This document shows, in pieces, positions 28,169 to 36,724 of a stretch of 64,000 bases of DNA (the stretch's first letter is position 1; every line of letters starts with the position of its first letter). The DNA is from Micrococcus sp. GTDB taxonomy: Bacteria > Actinomycetota > Actinomycetes > Actinomycetales > Micrococcaceae. Where the stretch lies: assembly GCA_029961105.1 (NCBI GenBank), contig JASBVO010000008.1, forward strand, positions 124,001 to 188,000, written 5' to 3'. The position numbers and the translations under genes were made by a program. Below the pieces are notes generated by a model. That model saw only the letters and a program-made list of their open reading frames with translations. It did no database searches and was not told the origin of the DNA.

Positions 28169-29746
28169 ATGAGCCATGCATCCCGACCGGCCCCCGCCGA
28201 CATCCCCGCCGTCCCCGCAGATGCCCCCGTCCGGGTCCGTTTCTGCCCCTCGCCGACCGGAACCCCGCACGTCGGGTTGATCCGCACGGCCCTGTTCAAC
28301 TGGGGCTGGGCCCGCCACACCGGCGGCACCCTGGTCTTCCGCATCGAGGACACCGATGCCAAGCGGGACTCCGAGGAGAGCTACCGGCAGCTGCTGGAGG
28401 CCATGGCCTGGCTCGGCATCGACTGGGACGAGGGCGTGGAGGTCGGCGGCCCGCACGCGCCCTACCGCCAGTCCCAGCGCGGGGAGATCTACCAGGACGT
28501 GATCGCCCGGCTCAAGGATGCCGGGTACATCTACGAGAGCTTCTCCTCGCCGGAGGAGATCGAGGCCCGCCACCGTGCCGCCGGCCGGGACCCCAAGCTG
28601 GGCTACGACGGCTACGACCGTGACCTGACCGCCGACCAGGTGGCGGCGTTCCGTGCCGAGGGGCGCCAGCCGGTGCTGCGCCTGCGCATGCCGGACGAGG
28701 ACCTCACCTTCACCGACACGGTGCGCGGCGACATCACCTTCCAGGCCGGCTCGGTCCCGGACTTCGTGGTGGTGCGTGCCGACGGTTCCCCGCTCTACAC
28801 CCTGGTCAATCCCGTGGACGACGCCCTGATGGAGATCACCCACGTGCTGCGCGGGGAGGACCTGCTGTCCTCCACGCCGCGGCAGATCGCCCTCTACCGG
28901 GCCCTGTACGCCGTCGGCGTGGCGAAGTACATGCCCGAGTTCGGCCACCTGCCGTACGTGATGGGGGAAGGCAACAAGAAGCTGTCCAAGCGGGACCCGC
29001 AGTCCAACCTGTTCCTGCACCGCGAGCACGGTTTCATCCCCGAGGGGCTCATCAACTACCTGGCACTGCTGGGCTGGTCGCTCTCGGCGGACGAGGACAT
29101 CTTCACCCGTGAGCAGTTCGTGGAGAACTTCGACGTCCACGACGTGCTGGCCAACCCGGCCCGCTTCGACGAGAAGAAGGCCACGGCGATCAACGGGACC
29201 CACATCCGGATGCTGGACGGTCAGGACTTCCGCGACCGGCTGGTGCCCTACCTGCAGCAGGCCGGCCTCGTGGCCGACCCCCTCACCCCGCGCGAGGGCC
29301 AGATCCTCGACGCCGGCGCCCCGCTGGTGCAGGAGCGCGTGGCCCTGCTGGGGGAGGCCGTGGACATGCTCGCCTTCCTCTTCCAGCCCGATGCCGAGAT
29401 CAGGACGGCGGACGGCGCCCTCAAGGGCATGCCGGCCGACCTGGGCGCGGCCCTGGCCGCCGCGCGCCGCGGGCTGGCCGGCATCGAGGACGGCGACTGG
29501 ACCACCGAGGCCATCGAGGCCGCCCTGCGCGGCGAGCTCATCGACGGGCTCGGGCTCAAGCCGCGCCAGGCCTTCGGACCGGTGCGCACCGCCGTGTCCG
29601 GGAAGAAGGTCTCGCCGCCGCTGTTCGAGTCCCTCGAGATCCTGGGCCGGGACTCCGCACTGGCGCGCCTGGACCGGTTCGCCGCCGAACAGGCGGGGGA
29701 GACGGCGGGAACGGGCCAGGCCGGAGGCCGCGGACAGGGCTCCTGA
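28169..29746 (+). CDS. gltX: glutamyl-tRNA synthetase
   Basis: A 525-residue class I synthetase with [11 protein letters not shown] (HIGH-type motif at 34-37), [41 protein letters not shown] and KLSKR at 271-275. It charges tRNA-Glu; in most actinobacteria, which lack GlnRS, it also mischarges tRNA-Gln for later amidation by GatCAB. Fittingly, tRNA-Gln and tRNA-Glu genes follow at once. About 20 residues precede the conserved core. Confidence 0.97.
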   Translation: MSHASRPAPADIPAVPADAPVRVRFCPSPTGTPHVGLIRTALFNWGWARHTGGTLVFRIEDTDAKRDSEESYRQLLEAMAWLGIDWDEGVEVGGPHAPYRQSQRGEIYQDVIARLKDAGYIYESFSSPEEIEARHRAAGRDPKLGYDGYDRDLTADQVAAFRAEGRQPVLRLRMPDEDLTFTDTVRGDITFQAGSVPDFVVVRADGSPLYTLVNPVDDALMEITHVLRGEDLLSSTPRQIALYRALYAVGVAKYMPEFGHLPYVMGEGNKKLSKRDPQSNLFLHREHGFIPEGLINYLALLGWSLSADEDIFTREQFVENFDVHDVLANPARFDEKKATAINGTHIRMLDGQDFRDRLVPYLQQAGLVADPLTPREGQILDAGAPLVQERVALLGEAVDMLAFLFQPDAEIRTADGALKGMPADLGAALAAARRGLAGIEDGDWTTEAIEAALRGELIDGLGLKPRQAFGPVRTAVSGKKVSPPLFESLEILGRDSALARLDRFAAEQAGETAGTGQAGGRGQGS

Positions 29747-29765
29747 CGCGCCCGCGGCGCCCGTT

Positions 29766-29794
29766 TTGTCATCGGCGCCGTTCACCGGTATAGT
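29766..29794 (+). promoter_or_regulatory. promoter of the tRNA-Gln/tRNA-Glu pair
   Basis: TTGTCA (29766-29771) and TATAGT (29789-29794) are spaced by exactly 17 bases. Transcription would start near 29801, giving a precursor leader of about 72 bases before tRNA-Gln. Confidence 0.75.
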
Positions 29795-29872
29795 AAACAC
29801 CCGTGCCAGAGAGATCTGGTGCGGATGGCCCAAGCGGATCCCGGGTGACCGGATCATCCACTTGACAGCCAT

Positions 29873-29944
29873 TGGGGTATGGTGTAATTGGCAACACAAC
29901 GGTTTCTGGTACCGTCATTCTAGGTTCGAGTCCTGGTACCCCAG
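29873..29944 (+). tRNA. tRNA-Gln (anticodon CUG)
   Basis: Acceptor TGGGGTA pairs with TACCCCA and the discriminator is G. The anticodon loop TTCTGGT lies in an ACGGT/ACCGT stem (anticodon CTG), and the T-arm has GGTTCGAGTCC. CCA is not encoded. It is 127 bases after gltX. Confidence 0.96.
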
Positions 29945-30044
29945 CGGATTCCACCGATTTGGTGGAAGCCCCCAGAGTATGAAATACTTCTGGGGTTGCC
30001 GGAAGGAAAACGCCAGTCAGGCGGGATCCGACGGCAACGGTGAC

Positions 30045-30120
30045 GGCCCCATCGTATAGCGGCCTAGTACGCCGCCCTCTCACGGCGGTAACGCGGGTTC
30101 GAATCCCGCTGGGGTCACCA
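30045..30120 (+). tRNA. tRNA-Glu (anticodon CUC), CCA encoded
   Basis: Acceptor GGCCCCA pairs with TGGGGTC including one G-T pair; discriminator A and CCA follow at 30117-30120. The anticodon loop in GCCGC CCTCTCA GCGGC-type context reads CTC. The T-arm has GGTTCGAATCC. It lies 100 bases after tRNA-Gln and probably shares its transcript. Confidence 0.95.
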
Positions 30121-30125
30121 CGCCC

Positions 30126-30163
30126 GAAGGGCCCGGTCCATCAGGACCGGGCCCTTCGTCGTT
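30126..30163 (+). terminator. terminator after tRNA-Glu
   Basis: GAAGGGCCCGGTCC (30126-30139) and its exact complement (30144-30157) form a 14-bp stem with an ATCA loop, followed by GTCGTT, 5 bases after the encoded CCA. Confidence 0.85.
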
Positions 30164-30344
30164 CCCCGGCCAGCGCGCTCCGGGGTCCTGCGCAATCCCC
30201 CTCCGGCCTGTCCCGCTGTGCCGGACCCCACGGTGTCGGCATCACGACACCTGCATGTCCCGTCGAGGCCGCCGCTGCGTCACCGTCGGGATGCATCGGG
30301 GGTCCATCGTGGCACTGTTCCATCCGGCAAGCGCGAGGACTCCC

Positions 30345-31877
30345 GTGGCAACTCCCTGGTACCTGAACAGACGACAGCTCCTGACGTGGGGAGGGGCGCT
30401 CGCAGGGGCGGCGTTCCTGCCGGCCCTGCCGCAGCTGTCCCCGCCCGCAGACGGCGGCACGCGCTCGTTCCCCGGGAACTACCCCTTCACCCTCGGCGTC
30501 GCGAGCGGCGACCCGCTCCCGGACGCGGTGGTCTTCTGGACGCGCCTCGCGCCGCTGCCCTCGGCGCCCGACGGCGGCATGCCGCCACATCCGGTCGGGG
30601 TCCGGTGGGAAGTGGCCGAGGGGGAGGGGTTCCGCACGGTGGTCCGCCGGGGAGCCGTCGTCGCCCGGCCCGAGTCCGCGCACTCGGTCCATGTCGACGT
30701 CAGGGGCCTGCGGCCCGATCGCGTCTACTTCTACCGGTTCGCGGTGGGCGCCCACGTCAGCGCCGTCGGACGGACCAGGACGGCCCCGGCCCTCACCGCA
30801 CCGCTGCTGCACCTGGCCTTCGCGTTCGCCAGCTGCCAGAACCTGGTGGCGGGGCACTACACGGCGTACCAGGACATGCTGCGGCGTGACCTCGACTTCG
30901 TTCTCCACCTGGGCGACTACATCTACGAGGGGGCCGGCACCGGGAAGGACGCCGTGCGGAACAACACCCGGAGCAGCGAGGCGACGACGCTGGACGACTA
31001 CCGGGTCCGCCACGCCGACTACAAGCGGGATCCCGACCTCCAGGCCGTGCATGCGGCCTTTCCCTTCATCCTGACCTGGGACGACCATGAGGTGGACAAC
31101 AACTATGCGGCCGCGGACGCGGACCCGGACCAGCCCCGGGACGAGTTCCTCGTCCGCAGGGCCGCGGCGTATCAGGCATACTTCGAGCACCAGCCCCTGC
31201 GGCCAGCGCAACGTCCGGTGGGCCCGGACGCGCACCTGTTCCGTCGGTTCACCTTCGGTGACCTGCTGCAGCTCCATGTCCTGGACTCCCGGCAGTACCG
31301 TTCCGACCAGGCCCGCGACGAGTCCGAGTCCCGCGATCCCTCCCGGACCATGCTGGGAGCCGACCAGGAGCAGTGGCTTCACCGCGGCCTGACCGGCAGC
31401 CGGCGTGTCTGGGACGTGCTGGGCAACCAGGTCCCGGTGCGCCGGTATGGCACCCGGGAGCTCGGTGGCGACCAGTGGGACGGTTACGATGCCGCGCGTC
31501 AGCGGCTCCTGGACTCGTTCGCGCGGACGCCGGGGAACCCCGTGGTGCTGACCGGTGACCTGCACAGCAACCAGGTCTCCGACCTGCCCGCCGCCTTCGC
31601 CGACGACACCTCGCCGTTCGTGGCCACGGAGTTCATGGGGACCTCGATCACCTCGGGCGGCGACGGCGCAGGGCGGCTGGTCTACGACGACTTCGGCAAC
31701 CGGTGGGAGAGGTTCCGCAACTTCGGCCAGCGCGGCTACGTGGCCATCGACGTGACGCCCCGGACGCTGACTGCCGAGTACCGCGGGGTGGAGACGGTCC
31801 GGGAGCGGACCTCCTCGGCCTACACGGTGGAGAGGTTCGCGCTCGAGGCCGGACGGCGCGGCGTCGAGTTCGCCTGA
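30345..31877 (+). CDS. phoD: PhoD-family alkaline phosphatase/phosphodiesterase, Tat-exported
   Basis: A 510-residue PhoD-like metallophosphoesterase. The N terminus has a twin-arginine signal (NRRQLLTWGGALAGAAFLPA). The PhoD N domain (NYPFTLGVASGDPLPDAVVF) is followed by the catalytic domain with FASCQNL, HLGDYIYEG (about 188), TWDDHEVDNNY (about 244) and TGDLHSNQ (about 401), which hold the Fe/Ca ligands. It releases phosphate from phosphoesters outside the cell and in some species cleaves teichoic acids. Start is uncertain: GTG at 30345 has GAGGA 5 bases upstream and a standard Tat n-region. ATGs at 30255 and 30291 would add 30 and 18 residues without a ribosome site. Confidence 0.88.
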   Translation: MATPWYLNRRQLLTWGGALAGAAFLPALPQLSPPADGGTRSFPGNYPFTLGVASGDPLPDAVVFWTRLAPLPSAPDGGMPPHPVGVRWEVAEGEGFRTVVRRGAVVARPESAHSVHVDVRGLRPDRVYFYRFAVGAHVSAVGRTRTAPALTAPLLHLAFAFASCQNLVAGHYTAYQDMLRRDLDFVLHLGDYIYEGAGTGKDAVRNNTRSSEATTLDDYRVRHADYKRDPDLQAVHAAFPFILTWDDHEVDNNYAAADADPDQPRDEFLVRRAAAYQAYFEHQPLRPAQRPVGPDAHLFRRFTFGDLLQLHVLDSRQYRSDQARDESESRDPSRTMLGADQEQWLHRGLTGSRRVWDVLGNQVPVRRYGTRELGGDQWDGYDAARQRLLDSFARTPGNPVVLTGDLHSNQVSDLPAAFADDTSPFVATEFMGTSITSGGDGAGRLVYDDFGNRWERFRNFGQRGYVAIDVTPRTLTAEYRGVETVRERTSSAYTVERFALEAGRRGVEFA

Positions 31878-31946
31878 CGTTCCCGTCACCGCGGCATCCA
31901 GCGCGGGGCTCCGGCCCCCGGGGGCGTGCCCGGCGTCCCGTGATGC

Positions 31947-31952
31947 CATGAT
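31947..31952 (+). promoter_or_regulatory. candidate leaderless -10 box of the first dynamin-like gene
   Basis: CATGAT, 6 bases before the GTG at 31959. It deviates from TANNNT at the first base, so the call is weak. Confidence 0.35.
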
Positions 31953-31958
31953 GGGACG

Positions 31959-33818
31959 GTGAGCACACCGAGCACACCGAGCACCCCGGGAGCACCCGGC
32001 ACCGGGTCTCCGGAGAACCCCCCGGACGGACCCGCCGTCGCCGCGCCCCGGATCGCGGCCGAGGCCGTGGACCTGCTGGGCCGGCTGCGCGCGGAACTGG
32101 ATGCGGTCCGCCTCCCGCTGGGCATCGACGGCGCCGCCGGCACCGAGGCCGTCCGCCGGGCCGCCGTCGGACAGCTCGACGACTACGTGCTGCCGCGCTA
32201 CCGCAGCCTCGACGCCCCGTTGCTGGCCGTCGTCGGTGGTTCCACCGGAGCCGGGAAGTCGACCCTCGTCAACGCCCTGGTGGGCCACCCCGTGACCCGG
32301 GCCGGGGCCATCCGCCCCACCACGCGGCAGCCGATCCTTCTCCACCACCCGGACGACGTCGAGTGGTTCACCACCGCCCGCGTGCTGCCCGGGCTCTCCC
32401 GCACCACCGGCCATCGTGCCGATCCCAACGCACCGGCTCCCGCGGACCGCGCCGGCGTGGATCCGGGCCCGGACGCCACGGACAGCCTCGTCATGGTCGC
32501 CGAACCCGGGCTTCCCTCCGGGCTGGCCCTGCTGGACGCCCCGGACATCGACTCCATCGCCGACGAGAACCGCCGGCTCGCCGCCCAGCTGCTCTCGGCG
32601 GCGGACCTGTGGATCTTCGTCACCACCGCCAACCGCTATGCCGACGCGGTGCCGTGGGAACTGTTGCTGGACGCGGCCGCCCGGGACATCACCGTGGCCG
32701 TCGTCCTGGACCGGGTGCCGGCCGGCGTCGAGGACGAGGTGGCCGCGGACCTGACCGCGCTGCTGGCGCGGCGAGGTCTTGCCGGGGCCGAGTTGTTCGT
32801 GGTCACCGAGTCACCCCTGGACGCCGAGGGCATGCTGCCGGCCGGGACCGCCGCGCCGCTGCAGCAGTGGCTGGCGGCCATCGCCCACGACGCCGGCTCC
32901 CGGTCCGCGGTGGCCCGCCGCACCCTCAACGGGGTGGTCCGGCAGCTGGCGGACAAGGCCGAGGCCATCGCCCAGGCCGAGGACGACCAGCGCCAGGCGG
33001 CGGCGCGGCTGGCCGGGGACGTCGAATCCGCCTACGGGCAGGCCCGCGAGGGCGTGCTGGCCGCTACGCATGACGGGACACTGCTGCGCGGGGAGGTCCT
33101 CAGCCGCTGGCAGGACTTCGTGGGCACGGGCGAGTTCTTCCGGTCCCTGGAGTCCGGCATCGGACGCCTGAGGGACCGGCTCACCGCCTTCCTCACCGGT
33201 CGCCCCGCGCCGCCGGAGGAGGTCGAGACCGCCATCGAGACCGGGCTGCACGCCGTGCTCGTGGAGCAGGTGGCCGCCGCCGCGGAGGAATCCGAGGAGC
33301 GCTGGCGCCAGGACGCCGCCGGCCGCGGACTGCTCGAGGGCCGGGACCTATCCCGGGTACCGGAGGACTTCCCGGACCGCGCCGCCGCCGAGATCCGGGG
33401 CTGGCAGCAGGACCTGATCCAGCTCATCGAGGAGGAGGGGGCCGGGAAGCGGACCATGGCCCGGATCTCCGCGCTGGGCGTGAGCGGGGTGGCGGTGACC
33501 CTGATGATCGTGTCCTTCGCCTCCACCGGTGGACTGCTCGGCATCGAGGTCGGGATCGCCGGCGGCACCGCCGTGGTGGCCCAGAAGCTGCTGGAGTCCA
33601 TCTTCGGCGAGGACGCCGTGCGCCGGCTCGCCCGCAGGTCCCAGCAGAACCTGGTCCAGCGGGTCACCGACCTGCTGGTCCAGGACGCCCGGCGTTTCAC
33701 CGCCCTGCTGGACGAGGTCCGCGAGGACGAGGAGACCGAGCAGCTGCGCGCGCTGGTGCCCGGCCTGCGCCGGCTCGGTGGCTCCGGCACGGCGGGCCCC
33801 GGAAGGACCGGCGCATGA
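31959..33818 (+). CDS. dynamin-like GTPase (first of a tandem pair)
   Basis: A 619-residue protein. The N terminus has a short STPSTPSTPG repeat. The GTPase domain has G1 GGSTGAGKST (about 91-100), a Thr-rich switch (RPTTRQP), G3 LLDAPDIDS and a G4-like VLDRVPAG. Long helices follow (about 310-490), then a hydrophobic hairpin (VSGVAVTLMIVSFAS, then GIEVGIAGGTAVVAQ, about 505-545) and a C-terminal helical stalk. This layout matches bacterial dynamin-like or YfjP-type membrane-associated GTPases. Its stop overlaps the next gene's start by 4 bases (ATGA), so the pair is likely co-made and may form a heteromer in membrane remodelling. Confidence 0.72.
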   Translation: MSTPSTPSTPGAPGTGSPENPPDGPAVAAPRIAAEAVDLLGRLRAELDAVRLPLGIDGAAGTEAVRRAAVGQLDDYVLPRYRSLDAPLLAVVGGSTGAGKSTLVNALVGHPVTRAGAIRPTTRQPILLHHPDDVEWFTTARVLPGLSRTTGHRADPNAPAPADRAGVDPGPDATDSLVMVAEPGLPSGLALLDAPDIDSIADENRRLAAQLLSAADLWIFVTTANRYADAVPWELLLDAAARDITVAVVLDRVPAGVEDEVAADLTALLARRGLAGAELFVVTESPLDAEGMLPAGTAAPLQQWLAAIAHDAGSRSAVARRTLNGVVRQLADKAEAIAQAEDDQRQAAARLAGDVESAYGQAREGVLAATHDGTLLRGEVLSRWQDFVGTGEFFRSLESGIGRLRDRLTAFLTGRPAPPEEVETAIETGLHAVLVEQVAAAAEESEERWRQDAAGRGLLEGRDLSRVPEDFPDRAAAEIRGWQQDLIQLIEEEGAGKRTMARISALGVSGVAVTLMIVSFASTGGLLGIEVGIAGGTAVVAQKLLESIFGEDAVRRLARRSQQNLVQRVTDLLVQDARRFTALLDEVREDEETEQLRALVPGLRRLGGSGTAGPGRTGA

Positions 33819-35503
33819 GCCGCGACGGGCAGGGACGGCGGGACGAGTCCCCCCTGGACCGCAAGCTGGACGCGCTCGCCACGGCCACGGAGCTGGGGGA
33901 GGGCCGGGTTCCCGGAGAGGCCCTCGCGGCGGCCCGCCGGGTGGTGGACCGCGCCGGCCAGCGGCGCCGGCTCTCGGCCGACCACACGGTCGTCGGCTTC
34001 TTCGGCGCCACCGGATCGGGCAAGTCCAGCCTGTTCAACGCCGTCACGGGCCACCCGCTCGCCCGCGCCGCCGCCACCCGGCCGACCACGTCCGAGCCCA
34101 TGGCAGCCGTGTGGGGTGCCGAGGGTGCCGGCCCGCTGCTCGACTGGCTCGAGGTGAACCAGCGGCACGTCCTGGACGGGCCGGCCGCCGGGACCGAGGT
34201 CACCACCTGGTGGGGAGGACGGCGGGAGTCCGGCGGCCTGATCCTGCTCGACCTGCCGGACTTCGACTCGATCGCGGCCGACCACCGCACCACCGTCCAG
34301 CGGCTCGTCGGGCAGGTCGACGTGCTGGTCTGGGTGGTGGATCCCCAGAAGTACGCCGACGCCGCCCTGCACCGGGAGTTCCTCGAACCCCTGGCCGCCC
34401 ACCGGGCGGTCACCCTCGTGGTGCTCAACCAGGTGGATCGCCTGGCCGGGCCGGACGTGCCGAAGGTGGCGTCCTCGCTGAAGGAACTCCTCGCCCGGGA
34501 CGGGCTCGCCCGTGTTCCCGTCTACCCGGCCTCGGCGACCACGGGGACCGGCGTCGAGGCCGTCCGGGCCGCCATCGCGGAGGTGGCCGCCCAGCGCTCG
34601 GCCGCGACCGAGCGCCTGCTCTCCGACGTGCGGACCGCCGCCCGCGCCCTGGGCTCCGAGGACGCCGGCGGAGTGCCCGCCGGCGTCGGGAAGGGCGCCG
34701 AGTCCCGGCTGGTGGACGCCCTGGCCGAGGCCTCGGGAGCGCCGACCGTGGTCCGGGCCGTCGCCCAGTCCTACCGTCTCGAGGGAGGCCGGCGCACCGG
34801 CTGGCCCGTGGTGCGCTGGCTGGCCCGTGCCCGCCAGGACCCGCTGCGCAGGCTCGGCCTGCGCCGCGGGGACGGTTTCGCCTCCCGGGACCGCGCCGGG
34901 GTCGGAGTCGACGACCCCCGGCTGCACCGGACCTCCCTGCCCGAGCGCAGCCCGGCCCAGCGGGCCCAGGCGGACGGGGCGATCCGCACCTTCGCCGACT
35001 CGGCCAGCGAGGGCGCGCCGGACTCCTGGCGGAACTCGATCCGCCGGGCCGCCCGCAGCCACGCGGAGCAGCTGCCCGATGACCTGGACCAGGCCATCAC
35101 CTCGACCGACCTGAAGGCAGGGACCACCTCCTGGTGGTGGCACCTGGTCAACGTCCTGCAGTGGCTCGCCCTGCTGGCGGCCGTGGCCGGGCTGGCCTGG
35201 CTCGGGGTCCTGGCCCTGGCGGCCTACTTCCAGTTCGCGTTGCCGCCGGCCCCGGACGTGGAGGGCTTCCCCATCCCCACGCTCATGGTGGCCGGCGGGC
35301 TGGCCTTCGGGATCTTGCTGGCCCTGCTGGCCGCTCCGCTGGTACGCCTGGGGGCCCGGTCCCGCGCCCGCCGGGCCCGACGCCGGCTGCGCGCCGGGAT
35401 CGCCGACGTCGCCACCCAGCGGGTCGGGGATCCGGTGCGGCAGGAGATCGCCCGTTACGGGCGGTTCCGGGAGGCGCTGGCAGCGGCCAGCGGCCGGCAT
35501 TGA
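33815..35503 (+). CDS. dynamin-like GTPase (second of a tandem pair)
   Basis: A 562-residue protein with G1 GATGSGKSS (about 64-72), Thr in RPTTSEP, G3 DLPDFDS, G4 LNQVD near 205, and SAT as a G5 candidate. Two membrane helices lie near 440-470 (VLQWLALLAAVAGLAWLGVL) and 490-512 (AGGLAFGILLALLAAPLVRL), followed by a basic helix. It differs from its upstream partner in having two separated transmembrane segments and a shorter stalk. It overlaps the upstream gene by ATGA and the downstream thiL start by one base pair of its stop. The partner arrangement suggests a membrane-bound complex; the process is unknown. Confidence 0.72.
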   Translation: MSRDGQGRRDESPLDRKLDALATATELGEGRVPGEALAAARRVVDRAGQRRRLSADHTVVGFFGATGSGKSSLFNAVTGHPLARAAATRPTTSEPMAAVWGAEGAGPLLDWLEVNQRHVLDGPAAGTEVTTWWGGRRESGGLILLDLPDFDSIAADHRTTVQRLVGQVDVLVWVVDPQKYADAALHREFLEPLAAHRAVTLVVLNQVDRLAGPDVPKVASSLKELLARDGLARVPVYPASATTGTGVEAVRAAIAEVAAQRSAATERLLSDVRTAARALGSEDAGGVPAGVGKGAESRLVDALAEASGAPTVVRAVAQSYRLEGGRRTGWPVVRWLARARQDPLRRLGLRRGDGFASRDRAGVGVDDPRLHRTSLPERSPAQRAQADGAIRTFADSASEGAPDSWRNSIRRAARSHAEQLPDDLDQAITSTDLKAGTTSWWWHLVNVLQWLALLAAVAGLAWLGVLALAAYFQFALPPAPDVEGFPIPTLMVAGGLAFGILLALLAAPLVRLGARSRARRARRRLRAGIADVATQRVGDPVRQEIARYGRFREALAAASGRH

Positions 35504-36699
35504 GCAGCGGACATCAGCCGGGGCCGCGCACCGCGGCAACGGGCGGGACCGTCGGCGGCCTCGGGGAGCCCGGGATCCTGCGCATCCTCAACCGGCGCTT
35601 CGCCGACGTGCCGGCCGCGGGGGACTGGCCCGAAGGCACAGTGGGCCCCGGGGACGACGCAGCCGTGGTGGCAGCCCCGGACGGACGCTTCGTCATCTCG
35701 ACGGATGCCATGGCACAGGACCGGGACTTCCGCCTGGCGTGGCCCGCGGCATCCTGCGGGACGGTCTCCGGCGGCGTCGCCGGCAGGGCAGGGGGCCAGG
35801 GCCACGGTTTCACCGGCGGCTATTCGACCGGCTGGAAGGCGGCCGCCCAGAACCTCTCGGACATCAATGCCATGGGCGCAGAGGCCACCGGGCTGCTGCT
35901 GGCCCTGACCATGCCGCGTACCACGGAGCTGGCCTGGATCGACGGCCTCGCCGCCGGGATCGCCGGCGCCGTGCGGTACCTGGGGGCCCACCGCTGCCGG
36001 ATCGTCGGCGGGGATTTGGGCTCGGACGACCGGATCACCCTGGCCGTCACAGCCACCGGTGACCTCGACGGCCGCCCGGCGGTGCGGCGCACGATGATGC
36101 CACCGGTGCCCGCCAGGGATCCCTTGGACCTCGTGCTGTGCGGCCGGGCCGGCTGGGCCGCCGCCGGGCTGGCGGTGCTGGACACCGCCCGGGACGAGCT
36201 GCTGGACCGGCTCCTGGAGGCCGAGCGTGCCGAGCCGGCCCGGGGCAGGACACCGGGGGTGCGGCGGCTGGCCGCCCTGGCCGCTGCGGCCCAGTTGCGA
36301 CCGCGGCCCGTGCTCGGCTCGGGCCGGTGCGCCGCGGACGCCGGAGCCCTGGCCATGATGGACGTCTCGGACGGCGTGGCCAAGGACGCCGGCCGGCTGG
36401 CCGCGGCGAACGGCCGCCGGGTCGACCTGGACCCGGAATGGGTGCGGTCCGAAGCCGCCGCGTTGGCGCCCCTGGCCCGGGCACTGGACCGGGACGCCCG
36501 CGACTGGGTGGCCACCGGGGGCGAGGACTATGGGCTGCTTGCCGTGCTGCCGGCCGATGCCCCGCCGCCGCACGGCTTCCGGCGCATCGGCCGGCTGGTG
36601 CCCGCAGAGGAGGACGGTGGCCGCGCGGACAGTATGGCGGTGGGGCCGGATCCGGATCCGGGCCAGGGCGGCTGGGACCACTTCTCGCGCGGCGACTGA
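35500..36699 (+). CDS. thiL: thiamine-monophosphate kinase
   Basis: A 399-residue AIR-synthase-fold kinase: LGEPGILRILNRRF, VGPGDDAAVVAAPDG (about 48-62), STDAMAQDRDFRLAW, GWKAAAQNLSDINAMGA, RIVGGDLGSD and MMDVSDGVAKDAGRLA. It phosphorylates thiamine monophosphate to the diphosphate coenzyme. The TTG at 35500 overlaps the upstream stop (TTGA) and is the only start codon near the conserved N terminus, which implies translational coupling to the GTPase gene. Between FRLAW and GWKAAAQ there are about 27 extra Gly-rich residues (SGGVAGRAGGQGHGFTGG) that I do not recall from other ThiL proteins. Confidence 0.9.
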   Translation: MSSGHQPGPRTAATGGTVGGLGEPGILRILNRRFADVPAAGDWPEGTVGPGDDAAVVAAPDGRFVISTDAMAQDRDFRLAWPAASCGTVSGGVAGRAGGQGHGFTGGYSTGWKAAAQNLSDINAMGAEATGLLLALTMPRTTELAWIDGLAAGIAGAVRYLGAHRCRIVGGDLGSDDRITLAVTATGDLDGRPAVRRTMMPPVPARDPLDLVLCGRAGWAAAGLAVLDTARDELLDRLLEAERAEPARGRTPGVRRLAALAAAAQLRPRPVLGSGRCAADAGALAMMDVSDGVAKDAGRLAAANGRRVDLDPEWVRSEAAALAPLARALDRDARDWVATGGEDYGLLAVLPADAPPPHGFRRIGRLVPAEEDGGRADSMAVGPDPDPGQGGWDHFSRGD

Positions 36700-36724
36700 G
36701 CCGGGCCGCCGCCGGTCCGGTGAG

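Noticed and set aside
29862-29882. TTGACA just before tRNA-Gln as a promoter
   Set aside because: No -10 box at a suitable distance; the tRNA would start within the spacer. TTGTCA/TATAGT upstream is spaced correctly.
30045-30120. tRNA-Glu as an integration site for the following block
   Set aside because: No second copy of the tRNA 3' end was found near 40.6 kb and no integrase gene is present.
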